Source of the DNA: Nodosilinea sp. FACHB-141
GTDB taxonomy: Bacteria > Cyanobacteriota > Cyanobacteriia > Phormidesmidales > Phormidesmidaceae
Reading direction: 5' to 3'
Length of the DNA: 64,000 nt
NCBI RefSeq assembly: GCF_014696135.1
Contig: NZ_JACJPP010000007.1
Span: 62,001 to 126,000, forward strand
Shown: piece after piece, positions 46,679 through 56,034 of the stretch
Numbering within the stretch: the stretch's first letter is position 1
Layout: the number at the start of each line of letters is the position of its first letter
Notes under the pieces: model-generated
The model's input: the letters and a program-made list of their open reading frames with translations, nothing else
Database searches by the model: none
Told to the model about the DNA's origin: nothing
Translations under genes and position numbers: made by a program

Positions 46679-49312
46679 CTAGCTGTCTGATTTATTCACT
46701 TTAAAGCGCTCCACTGAAGTCAGCAGATCGCGGGCAACCCCCACCAGATTTTGCAGCGAACCTGACACCCGTTGGGCCTCCTGGGAAGTTTCCTGGGCGG
46801 TAAGTTCTACTGATTGCATGACCTGGGCCACGGCGCGGGAGGTTTCGGTCTGCTCTACGGTGTCAGCGGTAATCGATCGCACCAGCACGTCAATGCGGTT
46901 TGACACTTGAATAATGTCTTCTAGCGATCGCTTCGCCTGCTCCGCTAGGCGGGTGCCCTCAATCACCTGCTGGGTGCCCTCTTCCATAGCGGTCATGACC
47001 CCGCCCGTCTCACTTTGAATTTGCAGCACGATCTGCTCAATCTCTTTAGATGCCTTGGCGGCCCGGTCGGCCAGCTGTCGCACCTCGTCAGCCACAATGG
47101 CAAAGCCCCGACCGGCTTCCCCAGCCCTTGCCGCTTCAATACTAGCGTTGAGCGCCAGCAAGTTGGTGCGGGAGGCAATCTGCGAAATCAACGCCACAAT
47201 CTTCGAAATTTCCTGAGAAGATTCCGCCAAACGCTTCACCTTACGGGTGGTCTCGGCCACCGTTTCTCGAATCTCGAGAATACCGGCCACGGTGCGCTCC
47301 ACTGACTCGCCCCCCTTGAGGGCGGTAGATGATGCGGTACGAGCTACTTCCTCGGCCTCACGAGCACTTTCGGCCACCCGCTGAATTGAGTCGGTCATCA
47401 CCTGCACCGAGTTCAGTGTCACCGCGAGTTCCTCGGCCTGGCGCAGGGCGTCTGCCGACAGACTGCGGGCAAAAATCTCGTTTTCCGTAGATCCCTTGCT
47501 CACCTGGCGAGCGGCTACACTCACCTGTTCTACAATCTCCCGCAGGTTTTGAATGGTCAGGTTAAAGGAGTCGGCTACGGCGCCAAGCACGTCAGCAGTT
47601 ACCTCCGCCTGCACAGTCAAGTCGCCCCGAGCCGCCCCTTCCACGTCGTCTAGCAGACGAATCACCTGGCGTTGGAGGTCTTCCTTGGCCTGCTCTTGCT
47701 CCTGGGCCTTGCGCTGGGCTTCGCTAGTAGTGGTTAAAATCACCCGCGACATCTTGTTAAAGCTGCTGGCCAAGCGACCAAACTCGTCTTCAGTAAACAC
47801 CGTGGCCCGGGCCGACAAATTACCCCTAATCACCGTGTCAAACTGCTGCTGCAGGTCGTCAACACTGCGGCCTACCTGGCGGTGGGCCAACCGCCCAACC
47901 ACTAGGGCTGAGCCAAACCCGGCTACTCCACCCGCCAAGGCCATAGCCGCATGCACGGCCTTGGGCATCGGTCGATCTGACTGTAGGGTCGAAGCGGCAA
48001 AATTAATGACGCCTACCGCTAGGGCCGAGGCAACGCCGGCAGCAATGGCAACGATCAGCTCTTTGGTCGGCAGCGGGGCATTGTCTAAAAAGCCCAGCCA
48101 GTCTTGCTCAGTGGTTACCGCTTCCACATCGTGGCTATCGGTTTGAGTAAACACAGGCAGGCTATCGCTGGCACCCGCAATGCTAAAAATGTCATCGTCG
48201 CTGATCACCGCCTGATCGTTCATATCGCTGAGGTCAAAGGCGGAAGTGCCTCCGCTAAAGCCACTGTCGTCAGTTGAAGTCAGCCCTGAGGTGCCCACCG
48301 AGGGCGTAGTAAACCCAGCAGAACTGTCTGATAGCTCAAAGTCAGGTAGGTTACCCAGGTCGTCAAAGTCGCTAAATTCGTCTAAAAAGTCAACGTTGCT
48401 GCTGGGCTGGGTGCTGTCGTCTAGGTCAGGCATGTATCCATTATCGGCGTAGCCGTTGTAGTCGAGATCGGCGCTATCGCCAGCTGTGTCGAGGTCGTCG
48501 ATCAGGAGATCGGGCTCAGGGGCAAAAACCGTCATGTCGTCGCCGCCGTCATCAGCGGGGGGCCAGCTCTGGTCAAAGCTCTGGGAGGCCAACTCCATAT
48601 CGCTGTAAAGATCGCCTCTCTGAGCCTCGGTGACCCCGCTAAAGGGGTTATCGCTATTGCCCACCTCAAGGGAATCAAAGGAGGCATCGTCATCAAAGGT
48701 GATATCGTCTAGGCTCTCTTGGTCCTCAGCCCAGCCACTGGCGGAGTCAGCGCCAAAACTAAGGTTAGCCCTGTCGTCAGGATCGGTGGCAAAGGGATCG
48801 TCGGTCGTAAAGGGATCGGCCAGGTAGGTATCGCTAAACCCGACATTGGCGATCGAACTGGGCATGTCTTCCTCAAGGCTAAAGTCGCCGAGGTCGAGCT
48901 GGCTATCTGATAGCCCAGGGGCACCATTGGCTCTAACGCTGCTCTCTAAACCCATCGACATTGAAGCACCAGCGTCGAAGAAAGTATCTCCGGCATCGGT
49001 TTCGTAATCTATAGCCGTGCCGGAGGATGCCTCCGCAGCAAACTGACTGGCATAGTCGAGACCGTTGCTGGCATAGTCAACGTATTCGGGCTCTGAGGTG
49101 AGATCGAGCACGGCACTGTACTGAGCCGCAGCTACGTCATATCGCTGTAGGCCGTAGCAGTAGATATGGCCCCGCAGTAGCAGCACGCTGGGATCGTCGG
49201 GGTAATCGTCGGCTAGCTGATCGATAACTGCCGCAGCCTCCGAGTAGTTGCCCTGTACGTAGGCTCGTTCTGCTTTTTGATAGGCTTGAGAGTAATCGAT
49301 GCCTGAAGCCAT
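46679..49312 (-). CDS. hmpD: MCP-type receptor HmpD/PilJ-like with N-terminal TPR
   Basis: The 877-residue product begins with TPR helices ([20 protein letters not shown], about 1-90). A long acidic disordered region (to about 410) follows, then two membrane helices close together (about 418-440 and 455-477), a HAMP segment and the signalling domain ([21 protein letters not shown]). There is no sizeable extracytoplasmic sensor, so the input is probably internal or through the TPR. This fits PilJ-like receptors of the cyanobacterial hmp locus. The ATG at 49312 has AGGAG nearby. Confidence 0.88.
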   Translation of the reverse strand: MASGIDYSQAYQKAERAYVQGNYSEAAAVIDQLADDYPDDPSVLLLRGHIYCYGLQRYDVAAAQYSAVLDLTSEPEYVDYASNGLDYASQFAAEASSGTAIDYETDAGDTFFDAGASMSMGLESSVRANGAPGLSDSQLDLGDFSLEEDMPSSIANVGFSDTYLADPFTTDDPFATDPDDRANLSFGADSASGWAEDQESLDDITFDDDASFDSLEVGNSDNPFSGVTEAQRGDLYSDMELASQSFDQSWPPADDGGDDMTVFAPEPDLLIDDLDTAGDSADLDYNGYADNGYMPDLDDSTQPSSNVDFLDEFSDFDDLGNLPDFELSDSSAGFTTPSVGTSGLTSTDDSGFSGGTSAFDLSDMNDQAVISDDDIFSIAGASDSLPVFTQTDSHDVEAVTTEQDWLGFLDNAPLPTKELIVAIAAGVASALAVGVINFAASTLQSDRPMPKAVHAAMALAGGVAGFGSALVVGRLAHRQVGRSVDDLQQQFDTVIRGNLSARATVFTEDEFGRLASSFNKMSRVILTTTSEAQRKAQEQEQAKEDLQRQVIRLLDDVEGAARGDLTVQAEVTADVLGAVADSFNLTIQNLREIVEQVSVAARQVSKGSTENEIFARSLSADALRQAEELAVTLNSVQVMTDSIQRVAESAREAEEVARTASSTALKGGESVERTVAGILEIRETVAETTRKVKRLAESSQEISKIVALISQIASRTNLLALNASIEAARAGEAGRGFAIVADEVRQLADRAAKASKEIEQIVLQIQSETGGVMTAMEEGTQQVIEGTRLAEQAKRSLEDIIQVSNRIDVLVRSITADTVEQTETSRAVAQVMQSVELTAQETSQEAQRVSGSLQNLVGVARDLLTSVERFKVNKSDS

Positions 49313-49365
49313 GGTCTTCTCCTGCCGGTGCAAATGTCCTAAGGGGGTTAAGGATGGGGCTAAGC

Positions 49366-49896
49366 CTAGGTGGCCCAGCGAGCTGAACGAATAACAGCAA
49401 CGTGGTCAAGCAGCCTAAGGGTTTTGTTTTCCTCAGCGTCAATGATCCATTCACCGCGCAAAAATGGAGCCATTGTATCCGGGCTATTATCTGACACCCG
49501 GGTCTTGTCAGGATTGAGCCAGCGGGTGCCCACAATTCGATTAACGGCCAAGCCTAGCATAGTTCCCTGATCTTCAATGGCGATGACCGAAATCTCTGGG
49601 CGATCGGTGTTTAGTACCGATGAATACCCAAGAAACTGACCCAGATCAGCGACCCACACCACTCGTCCCTGCTCGTTGAGGGTACCCAGCAGCAGGTTCG
49701 ACACATTGGGTATGGGAGTGATGCGATCGGGGGGCTGCTCAATAATGCGGCGAATGCCGGTGGCGGGCAGCGCGAATTCATCCTCAGGAGTTACAAAGAA
49801 GCGCAAAAATAGCTCGCCATCAGGCGTTTCCAGCTCTTGCAACTCTGGATCTTGGTCTTGCCCAGTCTGAGTGAGAAAGTCAGGATTACCTACCAT
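49366..49896 (-). CDS. hmpC: CheW coupling protein HmpC
   Basis: The 176-residue CheW-type adaptor ([61 protein letters not shown]) would join the HmpD-like receptor to the HmpE-like kinase. It lies between cheY and mcp genes, as in the other two operons. The start ATG at 49896 is the only reasonable one. Confidence 0.88.
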   Translation of the reverse strand: MVGNPDFLTQTGQDQDPELQELETPDGELFLRFFVTPEDEFALPATGIRRIIEQPPDRITPIPNVSNLLLGTLNEQGRVVWVADLGQFLGYSSVLNTDRPEISVIAIEDQGTMLGLAVNRIVGTRWLNPDKTRVSDNSPDTMAPFLRGEWIIDAEENKTLRLLDHVAVIRSARWAT

Positions 49897-49939
49897 AAGC
49901 TTGTTGTTACGTTATCCTCTGTTGCGTCACGCTTGAGTT

Positions 49940-50305
49940 CTATCCCCTGAGCAGCTGCTTGACTGTGCCAACCAGTTCGGTAGGTTGAAACGGCTTGGCA
50001 ATATAAGCGTCTGCCCCCTGTTTCATGCCCCAGTAGCGATCGAATTCTTCACCCTTAGAAGAGCACATTACTACCGGCAAGTTTTGGGTAGAGGGATCGG
50101 CTTTAATGCGGCGACAGAGCTCGTACCCGTTCATCCGAGGCATGACAATGTCGAGCACAACCATGTCTGGGCGGTGGCTCTGAATTTGCTCGAGGGCTTC
50201 CATGCCATCGCTGGCTACGGTAACGCTGAGGCCAATACCCCTTAGTAGCTCAGTAATCATCTCCCGTTGAGGAATACTATCTTCTACCACCAGAACTGTA
50301 CTCAT
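49940..50305 (-). CDS. hmpB: CheY-type response regulator HmpB
   Basis: This 121-residue single receiver domain starts MSTVLVVEDSIPQREMI. It has phospho-acceptor Asp52 (MVVLDIVMPRMNG), switch residues in VMCSSKGEE and Lys in YIAKPFQ. The in-frame TTG at 50317 adds four residues but has no ribosome site. It should be phosphorylated by the operon's CheA. It follows the PATAN regulator after a 252-base spacer, longer than in the other operons. Confidence 0.9.
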   Translation of the reverse strand: MSTVLVVEDSIPQREMITELLRGIGLSVTVASDGMEALEQIQSHRPDMVVLDIVMPRMNGYELCRRIKADPSTQNLPVVMCSSKGEEFDRYWGMKQGADAYIAKPFQPTELVGTVKQLLRG

Positions 50306-50557
50306 AGGTTGATTCAAAAAAGGCCAGCTAAATGGCCAGACGTAAACCGTCAGTGACGCTGTGCTACCGCTGGTCGAGGCTTAAGTCACAGATTGACCAC
50401 GTTTAAAGCAGCCGTTAAGGACTCCAAACCTGTGACTCTAACGTACCCTCAAACGCAGACTATGCTGTCGGTTTAGATAAATTAATCAACCGGGTTGTTT
50501 AGATTATGGCGAATCCTATTGAAATTGATCTAAAAACCCTTTCTAAGCTAAGGAATG

Positions 50558-51829
50558 TTACTTGGGCATGGGGGCCTTGCTAAAGTCGACGTCGAATTCG
50601 TCTTCGATGGCTTCGGCTAACAGGGTGTCGGGACGGGGCCGGTTGATGTCGCCGGGGCCAGCGTACTTTTCTACCAGTGCTAGTAGCTCGCCAGGGCCGA
50701 AGGGCTTAGTTAGGTAGTCAGTTGCGCCGACCATTCTGGCTTTAACTCGGTCTAAGAAGCCATCCTTGCCGGTGAGCATGACGATGGGGGTTTGGCGAAA
50801 GGCGCTGGAGTGTCTAAGCATGGCGCATAGCTCGTACCCATCGAGCTCGGGCATGGTGATGTCGCAAAGAATTAGGTTGGGTTGCAGCTGAAACAGCAAG
50901 CCCAGAGCTTTGAGGGGGTTGCCAATGGAGGTAGCCTCGTAGCCTTGCCCAGCAAGAATACGCTCTACGGCCTGACGAACGGTGGTGCTGTCGTCGACGC
51001 AGACAATACGGGGTAGGCGATCGGGCCCAGGCCGTTGGTTCTGAGGGGCTAGGTCCACCTCAGCAGGACCGTAGACTAGGCTAATTTGTCCCTGTTGCAG
51101 TGCGGGGACTAGGCTGCGAGCGACGCTGAGCAGATCGCGACTGAGGTAACGGGCAATGCGGCGGATGGAAGTTTTGCCGTCCATCCAGGTAACCATGCGC
51201 CGGTAGACCTGGTTGGACACACTGGCCTGAAAGGCTTCAGGAGCTAGCAGAATGGGGCACTGGTCGGGTGATTGCAAATGGGGGTGCAGCTGATGCCAGG
51301 TTTGAATTTGCTGGGTGATGCCTGCAACTAGGTCGCTGATGGTGTGGGTCATCAGCTGGGGACTGAGGGCTGAGCTGAGCTGAAACACAAAGGCCCCATG
51401 GTGGAGGCTCAGCAGGTCAAAAAGGGTCTCGTGCACCATGTGGCTGAGAATGGTGCGGCCCTGGTCGGGAGTGATCAAGTGCTGCTCGAGTAAAGCCCAC
51501 AGGGTGCCGTACTCGAGGGAGTTAAAGGCTGCGATCGCGGCGGTAGTGCTGGGGTCGGGCAGCGACTGGTCGATGCCGTAGCGGTGCAGATGGTCACGCA
51601 GGCGATCGAGCTTGTTGTCGGTAGTGCCGGCGTAAACGAGCTGCCCGTTGGCTAAAAATACAATCCAAGAGCGAGAATCAGTCGCCGTCAGCCCACCGTC
51701 AAAGGATTGATTAGAAGACTGGTTGTTAGTACTGCTATAGCTTTCTAGGTACAGTTCGCCGGTGCGCTGCCCCAGCTCGATGAGCTGCAGGATGCTGCGA
51801 ATATCAATTTCTGACAAGTAACCCTGCAT
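50558..51829 (-). CDS. hmpA: PATAN-type response regulator HmpA
   Basis: The 423-residue first gene of the hmp-type operon has an N-terminal PATAN/DUF4388 domain (MQGYLSEIDIRSILQLIELGQRTGELYLES, about 1-90). Helical segments (about 90-260) and a C-terminal receiver (IVCVDDSTTVRQAVERI, LILCDITMPELDGYEL, YLTKPFGPG) follow. PATAN domains bind pilus ATPases or regulators in phototactic strains; the same is inferred here. The frame reaches a TTG at 51841, but the ATG at 51829 gives the expected N-terminus. Confidence 0.88.
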   Translation of the reverse strand: MQGYLSEIDIRSILQLIELGQRTGELYLESYSSTNNQSSNQSFDGGLTATDSRSWIVFLANGQLVYAGTTDNKLDRLRDHLHRYGIDQSLPDPSTTAAIAAFNSLEYGTLWALLEQHLITPDQGRTILSHMVHETLFDLLSLHHGAFVFQLSSALSPQLMTHTISDLVAGITQQIQTWHQLHPHLQSPDQCPILLAPEAFQASVSNQVYRRMVTWMDGKTSIRRIARYLSRDLLSVARSLVPALQQGQISLVYGPAEVDLAPQNQRPGPDRLPRIVCVDDSTTVRQAVERILAGQGYEATSIGNPLKALGLLFQLQPNLILCDITMPELDGYELCAMLRHSSAFRQTPIVMLTGKDGFLDRVKARMVGATDYLTKPFGPGELLALVEKYAGPGDINRPRPDTLLAEAIEDEFDVDFSKAPMPK

Positions 51830-52659
51830 GAGGCAACCCAAGATGGGAACAGCACCTGATTAGCCAGGCCAGGAAGGTCGGGGGCTGAATTCAGCATGCC
51901 CCAACTAGAAACCCAATCGTACCCTTTGATCCTCTTGCCATAACGATTGCCCTGCTAGAGGGCCGTGCCGCTATGCTGAAGTGTTTAGTTTTAGGAGGGC
52001 AATCGCGTTAGCTTAGGATGGAAGGAGCTGGGAACCGGTCTTCTCCGGTCTGTTCTCAGTATACGGCGCTTCGCTAGAGATGCTGCGTGGTAGGTCACAG
52101 CGCTCTGCTCGGTGGAAGAATTTTTGGGAACTCTAAAAGTGTGCTTCCAGCTGGAGATGCTGACCGGCTGCGATCGCTTAACCCAATATGCCGATTTTAC
52201 CAAGCCAAAATTAGCTAAGATTCCCATTAGCTTTGGCATCAGTGGTAGCAATCCCCATGGATAAGTAGAATCAGCTCTAGCCGTCAGTCGAGGCTGATGC
52301 GGTTCATAGCAGTTACGTTGTCGCTGCTGTGGTGCGATCGCAGTTTTGCTGGCTGCAGGGGCTTGAACTTTAACCCTGACTCAAAAGGTTTGCGATAGGG
52401 TTTATGGGTAAGCCAAATTACAACTACGATAGACGGTAGCTTTGGTGATAGATGGGATGCGTGGGAATTGGGGCTCTGAGCTAATCTAGAGCTAGCTAGA
52501 TAGTGCATCAGGACGCATTGACGCAGCCACCAAATCGTTCATCATAATACAGGCAGCCCCGTGCCACTTCGCTCTCGACCTACGATGCAAGGCTCTTAAA
52601 ATTACTGCATCAGATTTATTTCCTTAACATTAACGTTCTAAGCCACGAGGACCACCAGC
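51830..52659. promoter_or_regulatory. 830-base divergent region between hmpA and hmpF
   Basis: It separates the minus-strand hmpA-E operon from plus-strand hmpF and should hold both promoters. Two short minus-strand frames (51991-52251 and 52284-52508) have no family resemblance and are judged spurious. A small ACCGG/CCGGT hairpin lies at 52034-52049. A regulatory RNA cannot be excluded. Confidence 0.55.
52518..52548 (+). promoter_or_regulatory. Candidate hmpF promoter
   Basis: TTGACG (52518-52523) and CATAAT (52543-52548) are separated by 19 bases, slightly longer than ideal, about 110 bases upstream of hmpF. Confidence 0.25.
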
Positions 52660-54411
52660 GTGCTGTACCTAGCAGAAGTCCAGAAAAAGACCGGGTTTAT
52701 TGGCAGCGGCAAGCCTGAGTTTAAGCTACTTGCCTGTCAGCGTAGCGAGAATAGCTGGAGCGCCGTGACCGGGGACGAGACCCTAGTGGCCCCCGACGAC
52801 GCCTCTTACAACGCTGGTGCCCTAGTAATGGTGGAGGTCAGCAATAACCGCCAAATCCAGCGTCATTATGAGGCGGGGCGATCGCTGACCACCATTCTGC
52901 AAAATTTCTCTAACCTGAGCAAAAAGTCAAAGACCCAGGAAGAAGAGATCGAGCAGTGGAAGCAGTCGCTTACCTTTCAAAGCCAGGAACTTAACCGCCG
53001 TGAGCTGGAGCTAGAGACTCGCCAGGAGCAGGTCGAGCAGGCCGAAGCCGATCTCGAACAGCTAGATGCTCAGCGGCAAGAGCTAGATCAGCTGCGCCAA
53101 AGCCTTGAGCAACAGCAGGAAGAACTCACTCGAAAAAATCAGGATCTCGAAGGAGCTTGGGCCCACCTCAACGGCGAAATGCGCCGCCTGGAAGAGCAGC
53201 GAGCCGAAGGAAGTACAGCCGCTGGCCTTGATCCAGAGCAGGTAGCCAACCTCCAAGGTGCCCTCAACCGTCTTACCGAAGCCGTGATGCCCGTTGAAGC
53301 ACTGCGGGATCCACTCACCCATGCCACCGATGGGCTGAACTACCATCAGGGACTGCTGGGCGACTATCGGCAAGCGCTCGAAGACCAGCGCCCGGGCTTG
53401 GAACAGCGCCAGCAGGAGCTAGACCAGCAGGCTAGCCAGCTCAATCAGCGCTGGGCCGACTGGCGTCAGGCCGAAGCCGCGCTGATGGCCAAGCGCGAAG
53501 AGCTAAAGCTGCGTCAGCAGATGGTTAAAACCCAGCAGGAGCAGATTCAAACTCTAACAGATACCCTGCAAGCCCAGGCGAACCTGCACCAGAAGATCTA
53601 CGACCTGCTCAACACCACCGACAAGGTGCGGCTGAGCAAAAAGGTCGATGTGGCAGCTTTGGAAGCGATGGATTTAGACCATCTCCAAACCATGGTGGGT
53701 GATCTGGAAAAAGATTTGGAGAAAATGTCTCGCTTTGTCTCCGATCAGGAAGAGGAGCTGACCCTAGAGCAGCAGGCCATTGATGAGATTCAGCTCAAGA
53801 TTGAGCAGGCCAGTGAGTTTGAGCGCCTTCAGCTAGAGACCGAGATTGAAGAGGAGCAGGATCGCTACCAAATGCTTAACGAGACCCTGGTGGGCCAGCG
53901 GCGCAACCTGCTGGAGCGTGAGGAAGTGTTAAGTCAGCATCAGGCGGTGCTGCGACGACGCCAGGGCCTAACAGTGGAAGAAACGCAGGTTAGTGCTGTC
54001 GATCTAGAGCCTTTGCTCAACACCATTGATGTTCAGCGCCAGCATACAACAGATACGATTCAGGCTCTAGAAACTGAGGTCAAGAAGCTCCAGGACGGCA
54101 TTAGCCAGCTCAAGAAGGAGATTGAATCTGCTGAGTCGGCCCTGACTACCCACCGCTCTGAGGTGGAGGCGTTTGAGGCAGATCTGCGGCGGCAGCAGCA
54201 AGATCTAGCGGGCTTGATGGGCAAGCTAGCGGTCTGCGAGGAGCTGCTTAACCCGGCGCAGGAAAGCGTCAATGGGCTAAGGCAGTCTTTAGAGAACCTA
54301 ACTGGGGCAGTTACCAAGCTTCAGGAAGTCAATGATTACCAATTGCAGGCGATCGCAGAGCTGCGCCAAACCGTGGTCAGCGTCGGCACTCCCCAGGTAG
54401 CTGCTTCCTAA
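52660..54411 (+). CDS. hmpF: Pilus motility coiled-coil protein HmpF
   Basis: HmpF is a cyanobacterial protein essential for hormogonium or filament gliding, localised at cell poles and needed for pilus activity. The 583-residue product has the characteristic N-terminal domain MLYLAEVQKKTGFIGSGKPE, then a strand of long coiled coils (about 85-240, 245-330 and 380-560; for example QSLTFQSQELNRRELELETR). The start is GTG with GAGG nine bases upstream. It is divergent from hmpA-E here. The coiled coils carry no enzyme motif. Interaction with the adjacent chemosensory proteins is inferred from the locus. Confidence 0.9.
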   Translation: MLYLAEVQKKTGFIGSGKPEFKLLACQRSENSWSAVTGDETLVAPDDASYNAGALVMVEVSNNRQIQRHYEAGRSLTTILQNFSNLSKKSKTQEEEIEQWKQSLTFQSQELNRRELELETRQEQVEQAEADLEQLDAQRQELDQLRQSLEQQQEELTRKNQDLEGAWAHLNGEMRRLEEQRAEGSTAAGLDPEQVANLQGALNRLTEAVMPVEALRDPLTHATDGLNYHQGLLGDYRQALEDQRPGLEQRQQELDQQASQLNQRWADWRQAEAALMAKREELKLRQQMVKTQQEQIQTLTDTLQAQANLHQKIYDLLNTTDKVRLSKKVDVAALEAMDLDHLQTMVGDLEKDLEKMSRFVSDQEEELTLEQQAIDEIQLKIEQASEFERLQLETEIEEEQDRYQMLNETLVGQRRNLLEREEVLSQHQAVLRRRQGLTVEETQVSAVDLEPLLNTIDVQRQHTTDTIQALETEVKKLQDGISQLKKEIESAESALTTHRSEVEAFEADLRRQQQDLAGLMGKLAVCEELLNPAQESVNGLRQSLENLTGAVTKLQEVNDYQLQAIAELRQTVVSVGTPQVAAS

Positions 54412-54480
54412 GGTCTGCCTCAAAAACAGAGATTTCAAGTGCTAGAGTCGGCTAATGGACGTCTAGAGGCATAACTGCGC

Positions 54481-54687
54481 ATGATTTGGGTCAACGAACA
54501 GATTGATCCGTCGGGGATCATTTACTCGTGCATAGCCTGCAGCGACGAAGCCCAGGCCCAGGACTGCTACCAGTCGTTTTTGGACAACCTGTCCGAGGAG
54601 CAACGAGCCGCTGGCTGGGTCGCCCAAATACGCACCGTTGAGTCGTGGGATGAGGTGCCTGTCAACGCGCTAAAGCTAAGCTATTGA
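54481..54687 (+). CDS. Small conserved-type protein, unknown function
   Basis: The 68-residue soluble product (MIWVNEQIDPSGIIYSCIAC, ending WDEVPVNALKLSY) has no recognised domain. GAGG occurs about 12 bases before the ATG. It follows hmpF after 69 bases and may be co-transcribed. I recall no family with certainty. Confidence 0.55.
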   Translation: MIWVNEQIDPSGIIYSCIACSDEAQAQDCYQSFLDNLSEEQRAAGWVAQIRTVESWDEVPVNALKLSY

Positions 54688-54729
54688 GGTCAAATAGCTA
54701 AGGGTGCGAGTAGGCAGGCAAGACAGAGG

Positions 54730-55068
54730 CTAATGACTAGACTGCCGCCAGCGCCAGCGCTGATCGAGTAGCGTGCGGCTCAGCACTCGCACGGGATCTT
54801 GAGATTCACCGGAAAAGAGGGCAAAGTCTATGGGTCCCCAGGTTTGCTCTGCCTCTTCTGCCAAAGCCAGTAAACAGGGGTTGTCGAGGGCGATGCGATG
54901 GTCAAACCGCAGGGTGAGTAGGGGCAAGCCCCCATGCCCGGCGCCAGTAATAACCCCCCAGTCATACTGGTCTAACAGCGCCTGGAGCGACGCACTGGCG
55001 GCGCAGCGAAATTGCTCAAGCTGCTGTTGCTTTTGTCTAAGTTCTTGCAGGAGTTGGTGATTGGTCAA
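54730..55068 (-). CDS. Small soluble protein, unknown function
   Basis: The 112-residue product begins with a helical, Gln-rich coiled-coil-like segment (LLQELRQKQQQLEQFRCAA) and continues with a compact region (YDWGVITGAGHGGLPLLTLRFDHRI). It has no signal or membrane segment. It converges with the small gene at 54481 and diverges from the S4 gene. No family is recognised. Confidence 0.6.
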   Translation of the reverse strand: MTNHQLLQELRQKQQQLEQFRCAASASLQALLDQYDWGVITGAGHGGLPLLTLRFDHRIALDNPCLLALAEEAEQTWGPIDFALFSGESQDPVRVLSRTLLDQRWRWRQSSH

Positions 55069-55188
55069 CTTCGAGCCCCTTCACTGGCAGCAGTGATATA
55101 AACACTCTTACTTGAGTGTAAGGGGCGGTTTAGCCTCTAGAGTTGAAGACTTTCTATTGCTCTTTCACGCCATTCTTCTGATAGCCCT

Positions 55189-55398
55189 ATGCCCAGTATG
55201 GATTACATCAAACTCGATCAGTTCTTGAAGCAAATGCAGGTGGTTTCTACGGGGGGACAGGCCAAGCTGATGATTCAAGACGGCGAGGTAAGCGTCAACG
55301 GTGAGGTCGAAACCCGGCGGGGGCGCAAGCTGATAACCGGCGATCGCGTCTCTCTAGATGGGCAGACCTGGTTTGTCGATCTGGCGGCTCTCGAGTAG
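55189..55398 (+). CDS. S4-like RNA-binding protein (YbcJ type)
   Basis: The 69-residue product is a single S4-type domain (YIKLDQFLKQMQVVSTGGQAKLMIQDGEVSVNGEVETRRGRKL), as in YbcJ and the N-terminus of many ribosomal or tRNA-binding proteins. It probably binds structured RNA; the target is unknown. An ATG at 55198 is an alternative start. The spacer upstream (55102-55119) holds an ACACTC/GAGTGT dyad. Confidence 0.85.
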   Translation: MPSMDYIKLDQFLKQMQVVSTGGQAKLMIQDGEVSVNGEVETRRGRKLITGDRVSLDGQTWFVDLAALE

Positions 55399-55523
55399 AC
55401 GGCTTCACACTAGAAGACGCTACTGAGCAAGCGGGCCAGCGACAAGGGTTGCCCTGCAAAGTTTATCGATGTGTTAAGCAATCTCGAATCTTACCCAGGG
55501 AATGCTGATCTAGCCTTAGGGCT

Positions 55524-56015
55524 ATGGAAGATGAGACCAGTACAAAACCTTTTACTGAGATTGTGAGTGCTATGGGGTTAAGCGATATTCTAAGTGACAA
55601 GGCTGTGAAGGCCCAGGTGGTGGCTGACTGTGCCGCCCTCATCGATAACCAGGTGGCCTCTAAGGGTGGCTTTGGGGGTATGGCCCTGAAAACTACCTAC
55701 GGGGTCGTCAAGGGGATGAACTCAGGCTACATTTCTGGGGCCATTGGGCGGATGTTGCCTGAGGTGGTAGCCTCCCTAGAACCTATGTGGACCGAGGGCG
55801 AGCAGGCGGGTGATCCGGTGGCCTACCTGACTCAGAACCAAGTGCGAGCTGCCGATGTCATTTTGGGAGTGACCGATCGCCGCATTGCCAAGACCGACAA
55901 TGGGGTAGTGCGATCGTCGTATACCAAGCTGCGCAAGTCGGTGAAAGGCGACGTGGAGAGCGCTGTACCAGAGCTAGCCAAGATTTTTGGCCGCTACAGC
56001 GTGGTTGCCTCCTAG
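55524..56015 (+). CDS. Conserved hypothetical protein (possibly DUF6918-like)
   Basis: The 163-residue soluble product has KAQVVADCAALIDNQVASKGGFGG, then a Gly-rich helical stretch ALKTTYGVVKGMNSGYISGAIG and a C-terminal helical region. The VASKGG motif and the KTTYGVVKG pattern recall proteins annotated as DUF6918; this is from memory and uncertain. No catalytic motif is visible. It converges on the RecB-like nuclease with a 19-base gap. Confidence 0.7.
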   Translation: MEDETSTKPFTEIVSAMGLSDILSDKAVKAQVVADCAALIDNQVASKGGFGGMALKTTYGVVKGMNSGYISGAIGRMLPEVVASLEPMWTEGEQAGDPVAYLTQNQVRAADVILGVTDRRIAKTDNGVVRSSYTKLRKSVKGDVESAVPELAKIFGRYSVVAS

Positions 56016-56034
56016 GCACTGGTAGACAGACTGC

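Noticed and set aside
51991..52508. Two small minus-strand frames in the hmpA-hmpF spacer
   Set aside because: The products look like random translations, without ribosome site or recognisable fold.
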